44,458 nucleotides of DNA from Kiritimatiellia bacterium (GTDB lineage Bacteria > Verrucomicrobiota > Kiritimatiellia > CAIQIC01 > Lenti-01). The notes under the pieces are model-generated. The model had not been told where the DNA came from. It was given only the letters and a program-made list of their open reading frames with translations, and searched no databases. Below, in pieces: positions 25,465-33,977 of this stretch. The stretch's first letter is position 1, and the number at the start of each line of letters is the position of its first letter. The stretch covers positions 1 through 44,458 of the forward strand of contig JAFTAH010000090.1 in assembly GCA_017458625.1 (NCBI GenBank), written 5' to 3'. The position numbers and the translations under genes are program-made.

Positions 25465-25959
25465 CTATAGCGGATCGACGGCGGCCAGTCCCCGCGCCAT
25501 GTGGGTGTGGCAAAGGGCGAGGGCATAAGCGTCGGTCACGTCGTCCGGCGGACATTCGCGCATCTGGAGCATGGACATGACCATGCGGGCGACCTGTTCC
25601 TTGGGCGCCTGTCCCCAGCCGGTGACGTTCTGCTTGGCGCGCTTCGGCGAGTACTCGAAGATGGGCACGCCTGCCGTCGCGCAGGCCGAAATGCACGCCC
25701 CTCGCACTTCGCCGAGCACCAGGGCGGTCTTGGGATTCTTGGCGAAATAGAAGCCTCCTTCGATGGCGGCCGCCTCCGGATGGTATTCCGCCAGTAGGGC
25801 CTCCACGCGCTCCCGGATTCGCCGCAGGCATTCCGAATGCCGCTCCTTCTGCGGTATCTTCACGACCTCGCCATGCAGGGCCTTCCCCTGCGTTCCGGCC
25901 CAATCCAGAACGGCCAGTCCCGTGCCGCGCAGCGATCCGTCGATTCCCAAGACAATCAT
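25465..25959 (-). CDS. ruvC: RuvC Holliday-junction resolvase
   Basis: A 164-residue RNase-H-fold resolvase. Acidic active-site residues match the family: D7 (GIDGS), E67 (AIEGG), D140 and D143 (DDVTDA). It resolves four-way junctions during recombination with RuvAB, which are not in this window. The ATG at 25959 has GAGGTGG upstream. It follows yebC, a common neighbour; an intrinsic terminator separates them. Confidence 0.93.
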   Translation of the reverse strand: MIVLGIDGSLRGTGLAVLDWAGTQGKALHGEVVKIPQKERHSECLRRIRERVEALLAEYHPEAAAIEGGFYFAKNPKTALVLGEVRGACISACATAGVPIFEYSPKRAKQNVTGWGQAPKEQVARMVMSMLQMRECPPDDVTDAYALALCHTHMARGLAAVDPL

Positions 25960-25978
25960 TCCGCCACCTCTTCCTGAC

Positions 25979-26015
25979 AAAAAAACGGCGCGCGCCCATG
26001 TCGAGCCACGCGCCG
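25979..26015 (-). terminator. Rho-independent terminator between yebC and ruvC
   Basis: On the minus strand a 7-bp GC stem (CGGCGCG/CGCGCCG) is followed by seven T residues (25985-25979). It lies after the yebC stop and 20 bp before the ruvC start, so part of yebC transcription should end here. Confidence 0.75.
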
Positions 26016-26036
26016 GTGTTGCCGCATTGCGGGAGC

Positions 26037-26789
26037 CTAACCTTCCGCCGGCATCGCATCCTCGGCGATGTCACCGTTCATGTAGACGTTCTGGACGTCG
26101 TCGAGCTCTTCGAGGGCGTCCACGAGGCCCAGCAGCTTCTCGGCGGCGGCCTTGTCGGTGACCGGTACCCAGGCCGTCGGAACCATGTTCACGCCCGAAT
26201 CCTCGCCCAGCGTGTAGCCGGCGGCGGTGATCTTCTCGGCGATCACGGGGTACTCGTTCGGCGCGGTCAGGATCTCGAATTGCCCGCCCTCGTTGCTCAT
26301 GTCCTCGGCACCGGCATCCAGCACCAGCTCGGTCAGCTTGTCCTCGTCCACGCCTTCGGCATCGATGAGAATCTGGCCCTTGCGCTCGAAGTTCCGCATG
26401 ACCTGGTTGGTGCCGGCCAGCGTTGCGTTGTGCCGCTGGAGCAGATGGCGCACCTCGGCCACGGAGCGGTTCCGGTTGTCGGAGAGGCAAGTGATGATCA
26501 TGCCCACGCCACCGCCGGCATAGGCTTCGAACATGATCTCCTCAAGGGCCACGCCGCCGCCGGCACCGGTGCCCTTGTCGATGGCGCGCTTGATGTTGTC
26601 CGCCGGCATGTTCACGGCCTTGCACTTGCCGAGGATGGTGCGGAGAGTGATGTTGGAGCCGGGATCGCCGCCGCCGGAGCGCGCGGAGATCATCAGTTCC
26701 TTGGCGAGACGGCTGAAGACCTTGCCGCGCTTGGCATCGGTGGCGGCCTTCTTGTGCTTGATGGTTGCCCACTTGCTATGTCCACTCAT
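26037..26789 (-). CDS. yebC: YebC/PmpR-family protein
   Basis: A 250-residue protein with the full YebC pattern: MSGHSKWATIKHKKAATDAKRG at the start is the family signature, followed by the GGDPGSN and MPADNIKRAI segments. Known roles in the family include transcriptional regulation (PmpR) and relief of ribosome stalling at proline-rich stretches. Length and composition are normal. Transcribed towards ruvC. Confidence 0.93.
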   Translation of the reverse strand: MSGHSKWATIKHKKAATDAKRGKVFSRLAKELMISARSGGGDPGSNITLRTILGKCKAVNMPADNIKRAIDKGTGAGGGVALEEIMFEAYAGGGVGMIITCLSDNRNRSVAEVRHLLQRHNATLAGTNQVMRNFERKGQILIDAEGVDEDKLTELVLDAGAEDMSNEGGQFEILTAPNEYPVIAEKITAAGYTLGEDSGVNMVPTAWVPVTDKAAAEKLLGLVDALEELDDVQNVYMNGDIAEDAMPAEG

Positions 26790-26854
26790 GGGAATTCCTT
26801 CCTGTTGCGAGTAATAGGTTTAAAGGGATGTCTCCGGGGGAGGCGGGCGGCTGG

Positions 26855-28855
26855 CTATTCGTCCTCGTCGTCCTGCTTGTTCTTGGCTGCCTCGGCGATG
26901 ATCTTCTGGGCGACGTTGCTGGGCACGATGTCATAGCGGGCGAACTCCATGGTGAAGGAGCCGCGGCCACCCGTCATCGAGCGGAGTTCCGAAGAATAGC
27001 TGAAGATCTCGGCCTGGGGAACCTCGGCGATGAGCACCTGCATGCCTTCCTCGGTCTCCATGCCGAGGATGCGGCCGCGCTTGTGGGTGAGGTCGCCCTG
27101 GCAGGCGCCCATGAACTCCTGGGGAATCGTCACGCGCAGCGTCATGATGGGCTCGCGGAGGACGGGCTTGCACTTCATCATGCCGTCCTTGAAGGCGCCG
27201 CGGGCGGCGATCTTGAAGGCGATTTCGGAGGAGTCGACCTCGTGGTAGGAGCCATCGTAGACGCCAATCATCGTGTCTTCGACGGGATAACCCGCGATGA
27301 CGCCGCGCTGCATGGCCTCCTGCAGGCCCTTCTGGATGGCAGGCAGGAAGTTGCGGGGGATGCTGGTGCCGACGATCTGGTCGATGAACCACTCCTCCTG
27401 CCCTTCGGGCTTGGGCTGGATGTGGATGTAGACCTCGCCGTACTGGCCGCGGCCGCCGGACTGCTTCTTGTGCTTGTAGTGGCCGTCGCCCTTGGCGGTG
27501 ACGGTCTCCTTGTAGGCGACCTTCGGGGTGGAGAGCGTGACCTCGACCTTGCTGCGGGCCTTCATGCGCTCCATGGCGACCGCGATCTGCACGTCGCCGA
27601 CGCCGCTGATGATGAGCTCGTGCGTCTCGTCGTTGCGGCCGACGTGAATGGTCGGATCGTCGTCCGCGACGCGCCGCAGACCCTGGCCCAGCTTGTCCTC
27701 GTCGCCCTGGTTCTTCGGCGTGACCGCGAAGAAGCAGACCGGCTTCGGGAAGGTGATCTCGGGCATCTTGGTCGTGCCGCCTGGGGCGCAGAGAGTGTCG
27801 TTCAGGGTGGTGACCTTGAGCTTGGCCAGGGCGATGATGTCGCCGGCGGAGGCCTCGGGAGCCGTATCCTGCGCCTTGCCCTTGAGCAGATAGATCGTGC
27901 CCGCGCGTTCCTTGCCATCCTTGGACGAATTGAAGACCTCGGCATCCGCCTTCAGCGTGCCGCCCCAGATGCGCGCGATGGTCATCTGGCCCACGAACGG
28001 ATCGTTCACGTTGCGCCAGACCTGCGCCACGAAAGGCGCATCTGCCGCCGGATTCACCTCATTGCCGTCCGCATCCTTCGCCGGACGGTCCAACGGCGAG
28101 GGCAGGAGCTTGGCAAGGCCTTCCAGCAGCTCGTCCAGACCGGCCGACTTCAAGGGGAGGGCGGCGAACACGGGCACGAACTTGCCCTGCAGTACCGAGG
28201 CCCGCAGGCCGGCCGCCAGCTCATCCGCCGTCAGCTCCTCGCCGCCGAAGAACTTCTCCAGCAGCTCGTCCGAAGACTCGGCCGCCAGCTCCACAAGCTT
28301 CTCGGAAGGAGAGGCAAGGGTGTTGGTGATGGACTTGCCGCCGTCCGCCGGAATGGTCGCCGGCTGGCAGATGTCGCCCCAGTGCTCCTGGATGGAGGCC
28401 AGGGTGCCGTCGAAGTCCGCGTTTTCCTTGTCCAGGCCCGTCACGACGATGGCACGCGGGAGGCCCAGCGCGTCGATCTGCTTCCAGGCGCGGACGGTGC
28501 CGACCTGGATGCCGCTGGTCGCGTCGATGGTCAGAACGGCCGCGTCGGCCACCCGCGTGGCGGCGACCACCTGCCCGAAGAAGTCCGCATATCCCGGCGT
28601 GTCCAGCATGACGAAGCGGACGGGCTTGGCCCCTTTCGGCTTCCAGAGCGCATCGAACGGCTTGGCCCAGATGGAGATCTTGCGAGCCTTCTCCTCGTCC
28701 GTCCAGTCGGCCATAGACGTGCCATCGCCCGGATTCCCGAGGCGGTCGTTGACGCCCAGTTTGTACAGCAACGCATCCAGCAACGTGGTCTTGCCGCTCC
28801 CGGTATGGCCTACCAGGGCGAAATTGCGAACATTGGCGATCGGAATATCTTTCAT
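26855..28855 (-). CDS. EF-G-like translational GTPase (EF-G2/FusA2 type)
   Basis: A 666-residue protein. G1 is GHTGSGKTT (16-24), G3 is DTPGYADF (about 85-92) and the G4 region is GLDKEN. Beta-barrel domain II and EF-G domains III-V follow. In canonical EF-G, G3 reads DTPGH and the histidine is catalytic; here it is tyrosine, as in the EF-G2 group, where the GTPase role is uncertain (proposed in stress or slow growth). The ATG at 28855 follows AAGGA by 4 nt; the open frame upstream to 29755 overlaps a divergent gene and is rejected. A typical promoter lies about 100 bp upstream. Confidence 0.87.
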   Translation of the reverse strand: MKDIPIANVRNFALVGHTGSGKTTLLDALLYKLGVNDRLGNPGDGTSMADWTDEEKARKISIWAKPFDALWKPKGAKPVRFVMLDTPGYADFFGQVVAATRVADAAVLTIDATSGIQVGTVRAWKQIDALGLPRAIVVTGLDKENADFDGTLASIQEHWGDICQPATIPADGGKSITNTLASPSEKLVELAAESSDELLEKFFGGEELTADELAAGLRASVLQGKFVPVFAALPLKSAGLDELLEGLAKLLPSPLDRPAKDADGNEVNPAADAPFVAQVWRNVNDPFVGQMTIARIWGGTLKADAEVFNSSKDGKERAGTIYLLKGKAQDTAPEASAGDIIALAKLKVTTLNDTLCAPGGTTKMPEITFPKPVCFFAVTPKNQGDEDKLGQGLRRVADDDPTIHVGRNDETHELIISGVGDVQIAVAMERMKARSKVEVTLSTPKVAYKETVTAKGDGHYKHKKQSGGRGQYGEVYIHIQPKPEGQEEWFIDQIVGTSIPRNFLPAIQKGLQEAMQRGVIAGYPVEDTMIGVYDGSYHEVDSSEIAFKIAARGAFKDGMMKCKPVLREPIMTLRVTIPQEFMGACQGDLTHKRGRILGMETEEGMQVLIAEVPQAEIFSYSSELRSMTGGRGSFTMEFARYDIVPSNVAQKIIAEAAKNKQDDEDE

Positions 28856-28951
28856 GATGTCCTTGTGTCTTTCTCTTCGGGATGGAATGCGGGTGGATGG
28901 GAATGGTGGCGTGCACCTGTCCGGCTGGCTTGCCGACACCCGGCCCCGCAA

Positions 28952-28980
28952 AGAATACACACCTCTCCCGTGCCCCGCAA
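28952..28980 (-). promoter_or_regulatory. Predicted promoter of the EF-G-like gene
   Basis: On the minus strand, TTGCGG (28980-28975), 17-bp spacer, TATTCT (28957-28952), about 97 bp upstream of the start codon. Confidence 0.5.
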
Positions 28981-29062
28981 CAGAAAACCCGGGGCAGAAA
29001 ACGACATTTTCTTTGACTCCGGGATTGCCAACGAAAATCGTCTGCGCTAAGGTACTTTTATC

Positions 29063-29566
29063 ATGAAAACAGCCCAATCCCCTACTACCGCCCCCGTCAT
29101 GACCATCGGAGCAACTGGCGTGGATGTCGACAAGATTGTTGCCGAACTCCAGGCCACTGTCGATCGCAAGATGTCCCAGGGGCGTTTTCTCAATTCGCGT
29201 ATTGCCCGCGCCGAGCGGACGAACCTCATCCATTTGCGCGATGGCGAAGACTTCGTGACCTTCTATCTGGCTTGCCTCCGCGACTCGGTCTATGTCGACA
29301 TCGGCGATTTTGAGATTCACGAGCAGCGGCGCTTTCTGGCCAAGCCGCTGATTATGCTCAAGAAGGTGATTTGGAAGCTCCTCAAGTTCTATACCTATCA
29401 CCTCTGGTCCCAGCAGAACCAGGTGAACGGTCTGATTGTCTCCTCCATCGAGGCCATCGAGGAACGTTCCGTCCGTCGAGCCCGCGGCATTGAAAATCGC
29501 CTGAACATGCTGGAAAAGCAAGTGGCGGAGCTGAGAGCCGCGAAGGGGAACGCATCCCATGACTGA
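29063..29566 (+). CDS. Small glycan-cluster protein with coiled-coil end, function unknown
   Basis: A 167-residue protein. It resembles the N-terminal region found on many polysaccharide-cluster methyltransferases and glycosyltransferases: a basic helix, a membrane-proximal PLIMLKKVIWKLLKFYTYHLWSQQ-type segment (about 94-117) and then a C-terminal coiled coil (about 125-160, LNMLEKQVAELRAAK). No catalytic domain is present. The ATG at 29063 has AAGG about 9 nt upstream. It overlaps the next glycosyltransferase gene by 8 bp, so the two are probably translated together; it may anchor or recruit that enzyme at the membrane. The resemblance is from memory. Confidence 0.6.
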   Translation: MKTAQSPTTAPVMTIGATGVDVDKIVAELQATVDRKMSQGRFLNSRIARAERTNLIHLRDGEDFVTFYLACLRDSVYVDIGDFEIHEQRRFLAKPLIMLKKVIWKLLKFYTYHLWSQQNQVNGLIVSSIEAIEERSVRRARGIENRLNMLEKQVAELRAAKGNASHD

Positions 29567-30761
29567 CAAAATTGCCATTATCGCCCCGCGACTGGCCGGC
29601 AATGGGGCGGTTGGCGGAGCGGAGACGCTGCTGCGCAACCTCGGCACGCATGCGGTGGCGTGCGGCCTGCAGGTCGATCTGCTGACGACCTGCGCGGAAT
29701 CGCATTTCACGTGGGAAAACACGCGGCCCCAGGGCACCCAGGAGGTCGATGGCATGACCGTCCACTTCTTCCCGGTGGACGATCGCGATGTCGGTGCGTT
29801 TCTGGAGGTTCAGCAGCGCATCGACCAAGAACTTTTCATCACGCCGCAGGAGGAGGATACCTGGCTGCGCAATGGCGTGACCTCGGTCGCACTCATGAAG
29901 CATCTTCAGGAGCATATCGGGGAGTACCGCGCTCTCGTGGCCGGGCCCTATCTCTTTGGCTTGACCTATTTTGCGGCGATGGCCTATCCCGAGAAGATGC
30001 TGCTGGTGCCCTGTCTGCATGACGAGCCCTTCGCCCGGGTTCCCGCCATCAAGCGGATGTTCGGGAAAGTGGCCGGCTGTCTTTTCAATGCCTCGGCGGA
30101 ACGCGAGCTCGCTCGGGAGCTGTTTGGGCATCCGGACGACCATTCGGCCATCGTGGGCATGGGATTGGATGCCTTTGACGCCGATCCCAAGGTCTTTGCC
30201 GAGCGCCACAAGATCACGGCACCCTATGTCCTGTATTGCGGTCGCCGCGAACCTCTCAAGGGCACCACGCTCCTCTGCGACTACATGGATGCCTTCCGTG
30301 AACTCACCAAGCGGGATATTCGTCTCGTGTTCACGGGATCGGGGCAAATCGATGCGCCGAGCACGCTCCAGCCCGCCATCGTCGATGTCGGCTTCGTGTC
30401 CGAACAGGAAAAGCACGAGGCCATGGCAGGAGCGCTGGCCTTCATCCATCCTTCCGTGAACGAGTCCTTCGGGATTGTCCTGCTGGAAGCTTTCCTGGCG
30501 GGGACGCCGGCACTGGTGCATGCCAAGTCGCGCGTGTTGGTCTCCCAATGCCGGGCCGCCCAGGCGGGTCTCTGGTTCCGCAACTATCCGGACTTCGAGC
30601 TCCAGCTGCTCACGTTGCTGGACAATCCAGAGCTGTGCTCCACCTTGGGACGCAACGGCCGCGAGTTTGTCCGCAGGGAATACTCCTGGCCTGTCATCGA
30701 GAAGAAGTTCATGGACGCTCTGGATCGCTTTTTGCCCTCGGCGTCGTCGCCCACTGCCTAG
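29559..30761 (+). CDS. Glycosyltransferase, GT4-like (GT-B fold)
   Basis: A 400-residue enzyme. N-terminal GAVGGAETLLRNLG is the acceptor-side glycine loop, and the C-terminal domain has VLYCGRREPLKG and the donor-site motif HPSVNESFGIVLLEAFLAG, with the E-x7-E spacing of GT4 enzymes. It would transfer a sugar from a nucleotide donor in lipopolysaccharide or exopolysaccharide synthesis; donor and acceptor cannot be told. Its start overlaps the end of the small coiled-coil gene by 8 bp. Confidence 0.88.
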   Translation: MTDKIAIIAPRLAGNGAVGGAETLLRNLGTHAVACGLQVDLLTTCAESHFTWENTRPQGTQEVDGMTVHFFPVDDRDVGAFLEVQQRIDQELFITPQEEDTWLRNGVTSVALMKHLQEHIGEYRALVAGPYLFGLTYFAAMAYPEKMLLVPCLHDEPFARVPAIKRMFGKVAGCLFNASAERELARELFGHPDDHSAIVGMGLDAFDADPKVFAERHKITAPYVLYCGRREPLKGTTLLCDYMDAFRELTKRDIRLVFTGSGQIDAPSTLQPAIVDVGFVSEQEKHEAMAGALAFIHPSVNESFGIVLLEAFLAGTPALVHAKSRVLVSQCRAAQAGLWFRNYPDFELQLLTLLDNPELCSTLGRNGREFVRREYSWPVIEKKFMDALDRFLPSASSPTA

Positions 30762-30830
30762 CGGCAGAACGGAAGGAGGAGAGTCCGTGTTGGGCTATTC
30801 CACGATGCGGTCCTCCTCCTCGCTTTGGCC

Positions 30831-31370
30831 ATGACCGTATCCAACGCCAGTTCTGCCGTCCCGCCGCCCGCCATCCAAGTCCACGGTCCCGACTTCTACC
30901 GCGACCTTGCCCAGCGGGCCGCCGCCGCGCCCCGGCGCCGCCTGAACCACAATCTTCACGCCTCGCAGGAAACCCCCGTCCACCGCATCTTCAACGCCAT
31001 CCAGCCCGACTCCTACGTCCAGCCCCACTGTCATCTGGAGCCCGACAAGGACGAAACGGTGGTGGTGTTGCAGGGGTGCATGGGACTCCTCGAATTCGAC
31101 CCCGACGGACGCATCCTTGCCCGGCACGTCCTAGGGCCGACCATGACGGCCACCATTCCCGCCAGGGTGCTGCATGGATGGTGCTGCCTGAAGCCTGACA
31201 CCGTGTTTTTTGAGGCCAAGGCAGGCCCCTACGCCCCGCTCAGCGACGCGGAACGCGCCCCCTTCGCCCCTCGCGAAGGTTCTCCCGACGCCCCCGCCGC
31301 TCTGGCGCGCCTGATTGCGCTGGCCTCCGGTCCCGATTCCCCCGTCGGAACCTTCTTCGCGGCACCATAA
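30831..31370 (+). CDS. WbuC-family cupin metalloprotein
   Basis: A 179-residue single-domain cupin. RRRLNHNLHAS, PHCHLEPDKDET (metal-ligand histidines) and FEAKAGPYAP fit the WbuC family, which occurs in O-antigen gene clusters; its reaction is not established. The ATG at 30831 is chosen (the frame stays open to a TTG at 30825); no ribosome binding site is evident. It follows the glycosyltransferase by 69 bp, which supports a cell-surface-polysaccharide setting. Confidence 0.82.
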   Translation: MTVSNASSAVPPPAIQVHGPDFYRDLAQRAAAAPRRRLNHNLHASQETPVHRIFNAIQPDSYVQPHCHLEPDKDETVVVLQGCMGLLEFDPDGRILARHVLGPTMTATIPARVLHGWCCLKPDTVFFEAKAGPYAPLSDAERAPFAPREGSPDAPAALARLIALASGPDSPVGTFFAAP

Positions 31371-31378
31371 GGAACATC

Positions 31379-32002
31379 ATGCAAGACTACATCATCCGGC
31401 GGGAAGAACCGAGCGAACGGCACGAAGTCGAAAATCTCGTCCGCGAGGCGTTCTGGAATGTGTATCGGCCTGGTTGTCTCGAGCATTACGTGCTCCACTG
31501 TCTGCGGGACGACCCCGCCTTCGTGCCCGAGCTGGACTTCGTGATGGAGGCGGAGGGGCAACTCATCGGGCAATGCATGTGCATGCGGGCGGAAATCCAC
31601 GCCGATGACGGCCGCGTCATTCCCATCATGACGCTCGGTCCCATCGGCATCCTGCCGGAGCTACAGCGGCGTGGACTCGGCAAGGCCATCCTCGACCATA
31701 CGCTCGCCCAAGCGACGACAATGGGCTTCGGGGCGGTCTGCTTCGAGGGGAATCTCGACTTTTATGGCAAAAGCGGTTTTTCTCACGCCTCCGACTTCGG
31801 CATTCGCTATCATGGGCTGCCCGAAGGCGCGGATGCCTCCTTTTTCCTCTGCCGAGAGTTGCAACCGGGCTATCTCGCCGGCATCACGGGCGAATATGCC
31901 ACGCCCGCCGGCTATTTCGTCGATCCGGCCGCCTCCGAGGTCTTCGACCGCCAATTCCCCAAAAAGGCGAAGCTGAAGTTGCCCGGCCAGCTCTGGGATT
32001 GA
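31379..32002 (+). CDS. GNAT-family N-acetyltransferase (YhbS-like)
   Basis: A 207-residue acetyltransferase. The acetyl-CoA-binding motif A is LGPIGILPELQRRGLGKAI, and the substrate side has the NLDFYGKSGF segment of the COG3153/YhbS group. Substrate unknown. The start at 31379 has AAGGA 4-5 nt upstream. It follows the WbuC-like gene by 8 bp, so both are probably on one transcript. Confidence 0.85.
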   Translation: MQDYIIRREEPSERHEVENLVREAFWNVYRPGCLEHYVLHCLRDDPAFVPELDFVMEAEGQLIGQCMCMRAEIHADDGRVIPIMTLGPIGILPELQRRGLGKAILDHTLAQATTMGFGAVCFEGNLDFYGKSGFSHASDFGIRYHGLPEGADASFFLCRELQPGYLAGITGEYATPAGYFVDPAASEVFDRQFPKKAKLKLPGQLWD

Positions 32003-32094
32003 CGCTAGCCACTTTTGCACCCCACGTCATGCAGGATTCGCATTCACGATCATCCACTTGGACCATTTTCCATAAAACCTTACCCAGGATTGCC

Positions 32095-32295
32095 ATGAAT
32101 ATCGCCATGTTTCGCGTGAAGGAGAAGAAATGCGCCACCTGCCGCTTCTGGCAGGGATATCGCGAGGTGGAGTTCCGCGGGCGTGAACTGTTTTATGTGA
32201 AGGCCGAGGCCAAACCCGCGCCCTGCATGGCGACGAAGGCTCAGAAAACTCCCAACGGCACCTGTTTCCGCTTTGCCGCCTGGGAGAAACTCTGA
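32095..32295 (+). CDS. Small cysteine-rich protein, possible zinc binding
   Basis: A 66-residue protein. CATCRFW near the start and two later cysteines (PAPCM, GTCFRF) could form a four-cysteine zinc site. It resembles small CxxC...W-type hypothetical proteins. ATG 32095 has AGGA about 6 nt upstream; the frame is open further to 31999 but that part overlaps the preceding gene end. Function unknown. Confidence 0.5.
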   Translation: MNIAMFRVKEKKCATCRFWQGYREVEFRGRELFYVKAEAKPAPCMATKAQKTPNGTCFRFAAWEKL

Positions 32296-32441
32296 TTCAG
32301 CGCATCGGGGGTGCTTGATTTGTCGGGGGGGAGGCATAGCCTTAGTCTGGCATTTGGAGACGTCGTCGATGCCGACGAAATCGTTTTGACAAATAGTCTG
32401 GCACTTAGTTGCAGAGAGCAACGCAAACGCTCGGCAGGCTG

Positions 32442-32541
32442 GGTAGGGGCCGTCCGCCGGGCGGCCCGTGTGCAAGGGCAGTTTCTGGGATGTTCTTCCT
32501 GAATCCCTTGGGCTCGGCCCGCCCGGCGGTCGGGCCCTACC
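32442..32541. repeat. Large imperfect inverted repeat (27-bp arms)
   Basis: The arms 32442-32468 and 32515-32541 match at about 24 of 27 positions when inverted; each has GGTAGGG at its outer end and CCGCCGGGCGG within. The spacer is 46 bp. The form fits a dispersed palindromic (REP/MITE-like) element; no ORF is inside. Confidence 0.7.
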
Positions 32542-32580
32542 ATGGATGCGGCCACATTTTTCGAAATTCGCTCTCGATTT

Positions 32581-32612
32581 CTAGACACCTAGGCATCTAG
32601 ACATCTAGGGGG
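32581..32612. repeat. Four-unit 8-bp tandem array (CTAGnnnn)
   Basis: CTAGACAC, CTAGGCAT, CTAGACAT, CTAGGGGG. Same design as the other arrays (constant tetramer plus a drifting tetramer), with a different constant part. Confidence 0.75.
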
Positions 32613-32622
32613 AGCAACAAGA

Positions 32623-32647
32623 ACGCCTGGGCAATCTGCCCAGGCGT
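32623..32647 (-). terminator. Terminator of the pil operon
   Basis: A perfect 11-bp stem ACGCCTGGGCA/TGCCCAGGCGT with a 3-nt loop, 25 bp after the pilC stop. On the minus strand it is followed by TCTTGTTG, a modest T-tract. Confidence 0.7.
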
Positions 32648-32672
32648 CGAGCGGCCGGGGAGAGCGGCGGGG

Positions 32673-33926
32673 TTACCCGCTGATGTTGCCCATGATGGAG
32701 AGGAGGGGCATGAACAGGGCGATGACGATGGTACCGACGATCACCGCCAGGAAGATGATCAGCATCGGCTCGATGACGGAGGTGATGGAGGCGACGGCGT
32801 TGTCGATGTCCTCGTCGTAGCTGTCTGCGATCTTGGTCAGCATGTCGGGGAGGGCGCCGGTCTCCTCGCCGACCTCGACCATGGAGACGACCATGGGCGG
32901 GAAAATCTTGGTGGAGGCCATGGGCGGCGCCATGTTTTCGCCTTCCTTGACGGCGTCATGGACGGAGGCCACGCCCTTGGAGACAACTTCGTTGCCGACG
33001 GTCTCCTTGACGATGTTGAGGGCCTGGAGGACGGGGACGCCGGCGTGCATCAGGGTGCCGAGGGTACGGGTGAAGCGGGAGATGGCGTTCTTGGTGACGA
33101 GGGAGCCGAAGGCGGGCGCCTTGAGGGCCAAGGCGTCATAGGCGTAGCGGCCGGCCTTGGACTTGCCGATGAGCTTGAAGACGATGACAATACCGATGAT
33201 GATACCGATGATGACGAGGATGTGGTTGATCATGAAGTTGGAGATGTCCATGACGGTCTGGGTGATGGCGGGCATCTTGACTTCCATGTCGGAGAAGATG
33301 GTCTGGAACTTGGGGACGATGAAGACCATCAGGGCGACGAGAATGCCGACGGCGACGACGAGGACGACAATCGGGTAGGTCATGGCGGACTTGACCTTGG
33401 CCTTGATCTTCTGGGCCTTTTCCTGGAATTCGGCGAGACGGGCGAGCACGACGTCGAGGACGCCGCCGACTTCGCCGGCGCGGACCATGTTGACGTAGAG
33501 CTTGTCGAAGATCTTGGGATGGGCGGCGAGGGCTTCAGCGAAGGTGGAGCCGCCTTCGACGGACTCGGCCATTTCGCCGAGGGCATCCTTGAGGGCCGGG
33601 TTACGCTCCTGGCGCTGGAGGACGCGGATAGCGCGCATGAGGGGAAGGCCGGCGTTGACCAGGGTGGCCAGCTGGCGGGTGAAGGCCACGAGGACGGCCG
33701 GCTTGACGCCGCCCTGAAGCCATTTTGGCATCTTGAGCTCCATGTTGAGGGCGGAGGTCTTCTTGGCGGTCTTGGCGGAACCGCCGACCTCGGCCGCCTC
33801 GACCTTGGTGGGGAAGAGCTGGCGGGCCTTGATGTGGTCGAGAGCCTGGTTCTTGTCGGCGGCGTCGATTTCGCCGGAGACTTCCTTGCCCTTGGCGTCG
33901 AGGGCGGTGAACTTGAAATGTGCCAT
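32673..33926 (-). CDS. pilC: Type IV pilus inner-membrane platform protein
   Basis: A 417-residue GspF/PilC-family protein. Two repeated cytoplasmic helical domains (about 65-185 and 270-390) are each followed by hydrophobic helices (about 180-210, 230-255 and 385-412). It couples the PilB and PilT motors to the growing pilus. Start at ATG 33926. It is the last gene of the pilB2-pilT-pilB-pilC transcript and is followed by a strong hairpin. Confidence 0.94.
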   Translation of the reverse strand: MAHFKFTALDAKGKEVSGEIDAADKNQALDHIKARQLFPTKVEAAEVGGSAKTAKKTSALNMELKMPKWLQGGVKPAVLVAFTRQLATLVNAGLPLMRAIRVLQRQERNPALKDALGEMAESVEGGSTFAEALAAHPKIFDKLYVNMVRAGEVGGVLDVVLARLAEFQEKAQKIKAKVKSAMTYPIVVLVVAVGILVALMVFIVPKFQTIFSDMEVKMPAITQTVMDISNFMINHILVIIGIIIGIVIVFKLIGKSKAGRYAYDALALKAPAFGSLVTKNAISRFTRTLGTLMHAGVPVLQALNIVKETVGNEVVSKGVASVHDAVKEGENMAPPMASTKIFPPMVVSMVEVGEETGALPDMLTKIADSYDEDIDNAVASITSVIEPMLIIFLAVIVGTIVIALFMPLLSIMGNISG

Positions 33927-33977
33927 GGGAGCTCCTGGGGTTGGATGGGTGGTTGGGAAAAAGGCGAGAAAGGAGAA

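Larger units (their letters stand above)
32296..32672. other. Intergenic region with large inverted repeat and octamer array
   Basis: A 377-bp region between a plus-strand and a minus-strand gene that converge. It contains a 27-bp-arm inverted repeat (32442-32541), an 8-bp tandem array (32581-32612) and the bidirectional-looking terminator of the pil operon. No gene is supported. Confidence 0.7.

Noticed and set aside
29704..29719. parS-like ATTTCACGTGGGAAAA in the glycosyltransferase gene
   Set aside because: It departs from the parS core at several positions and is isolated.
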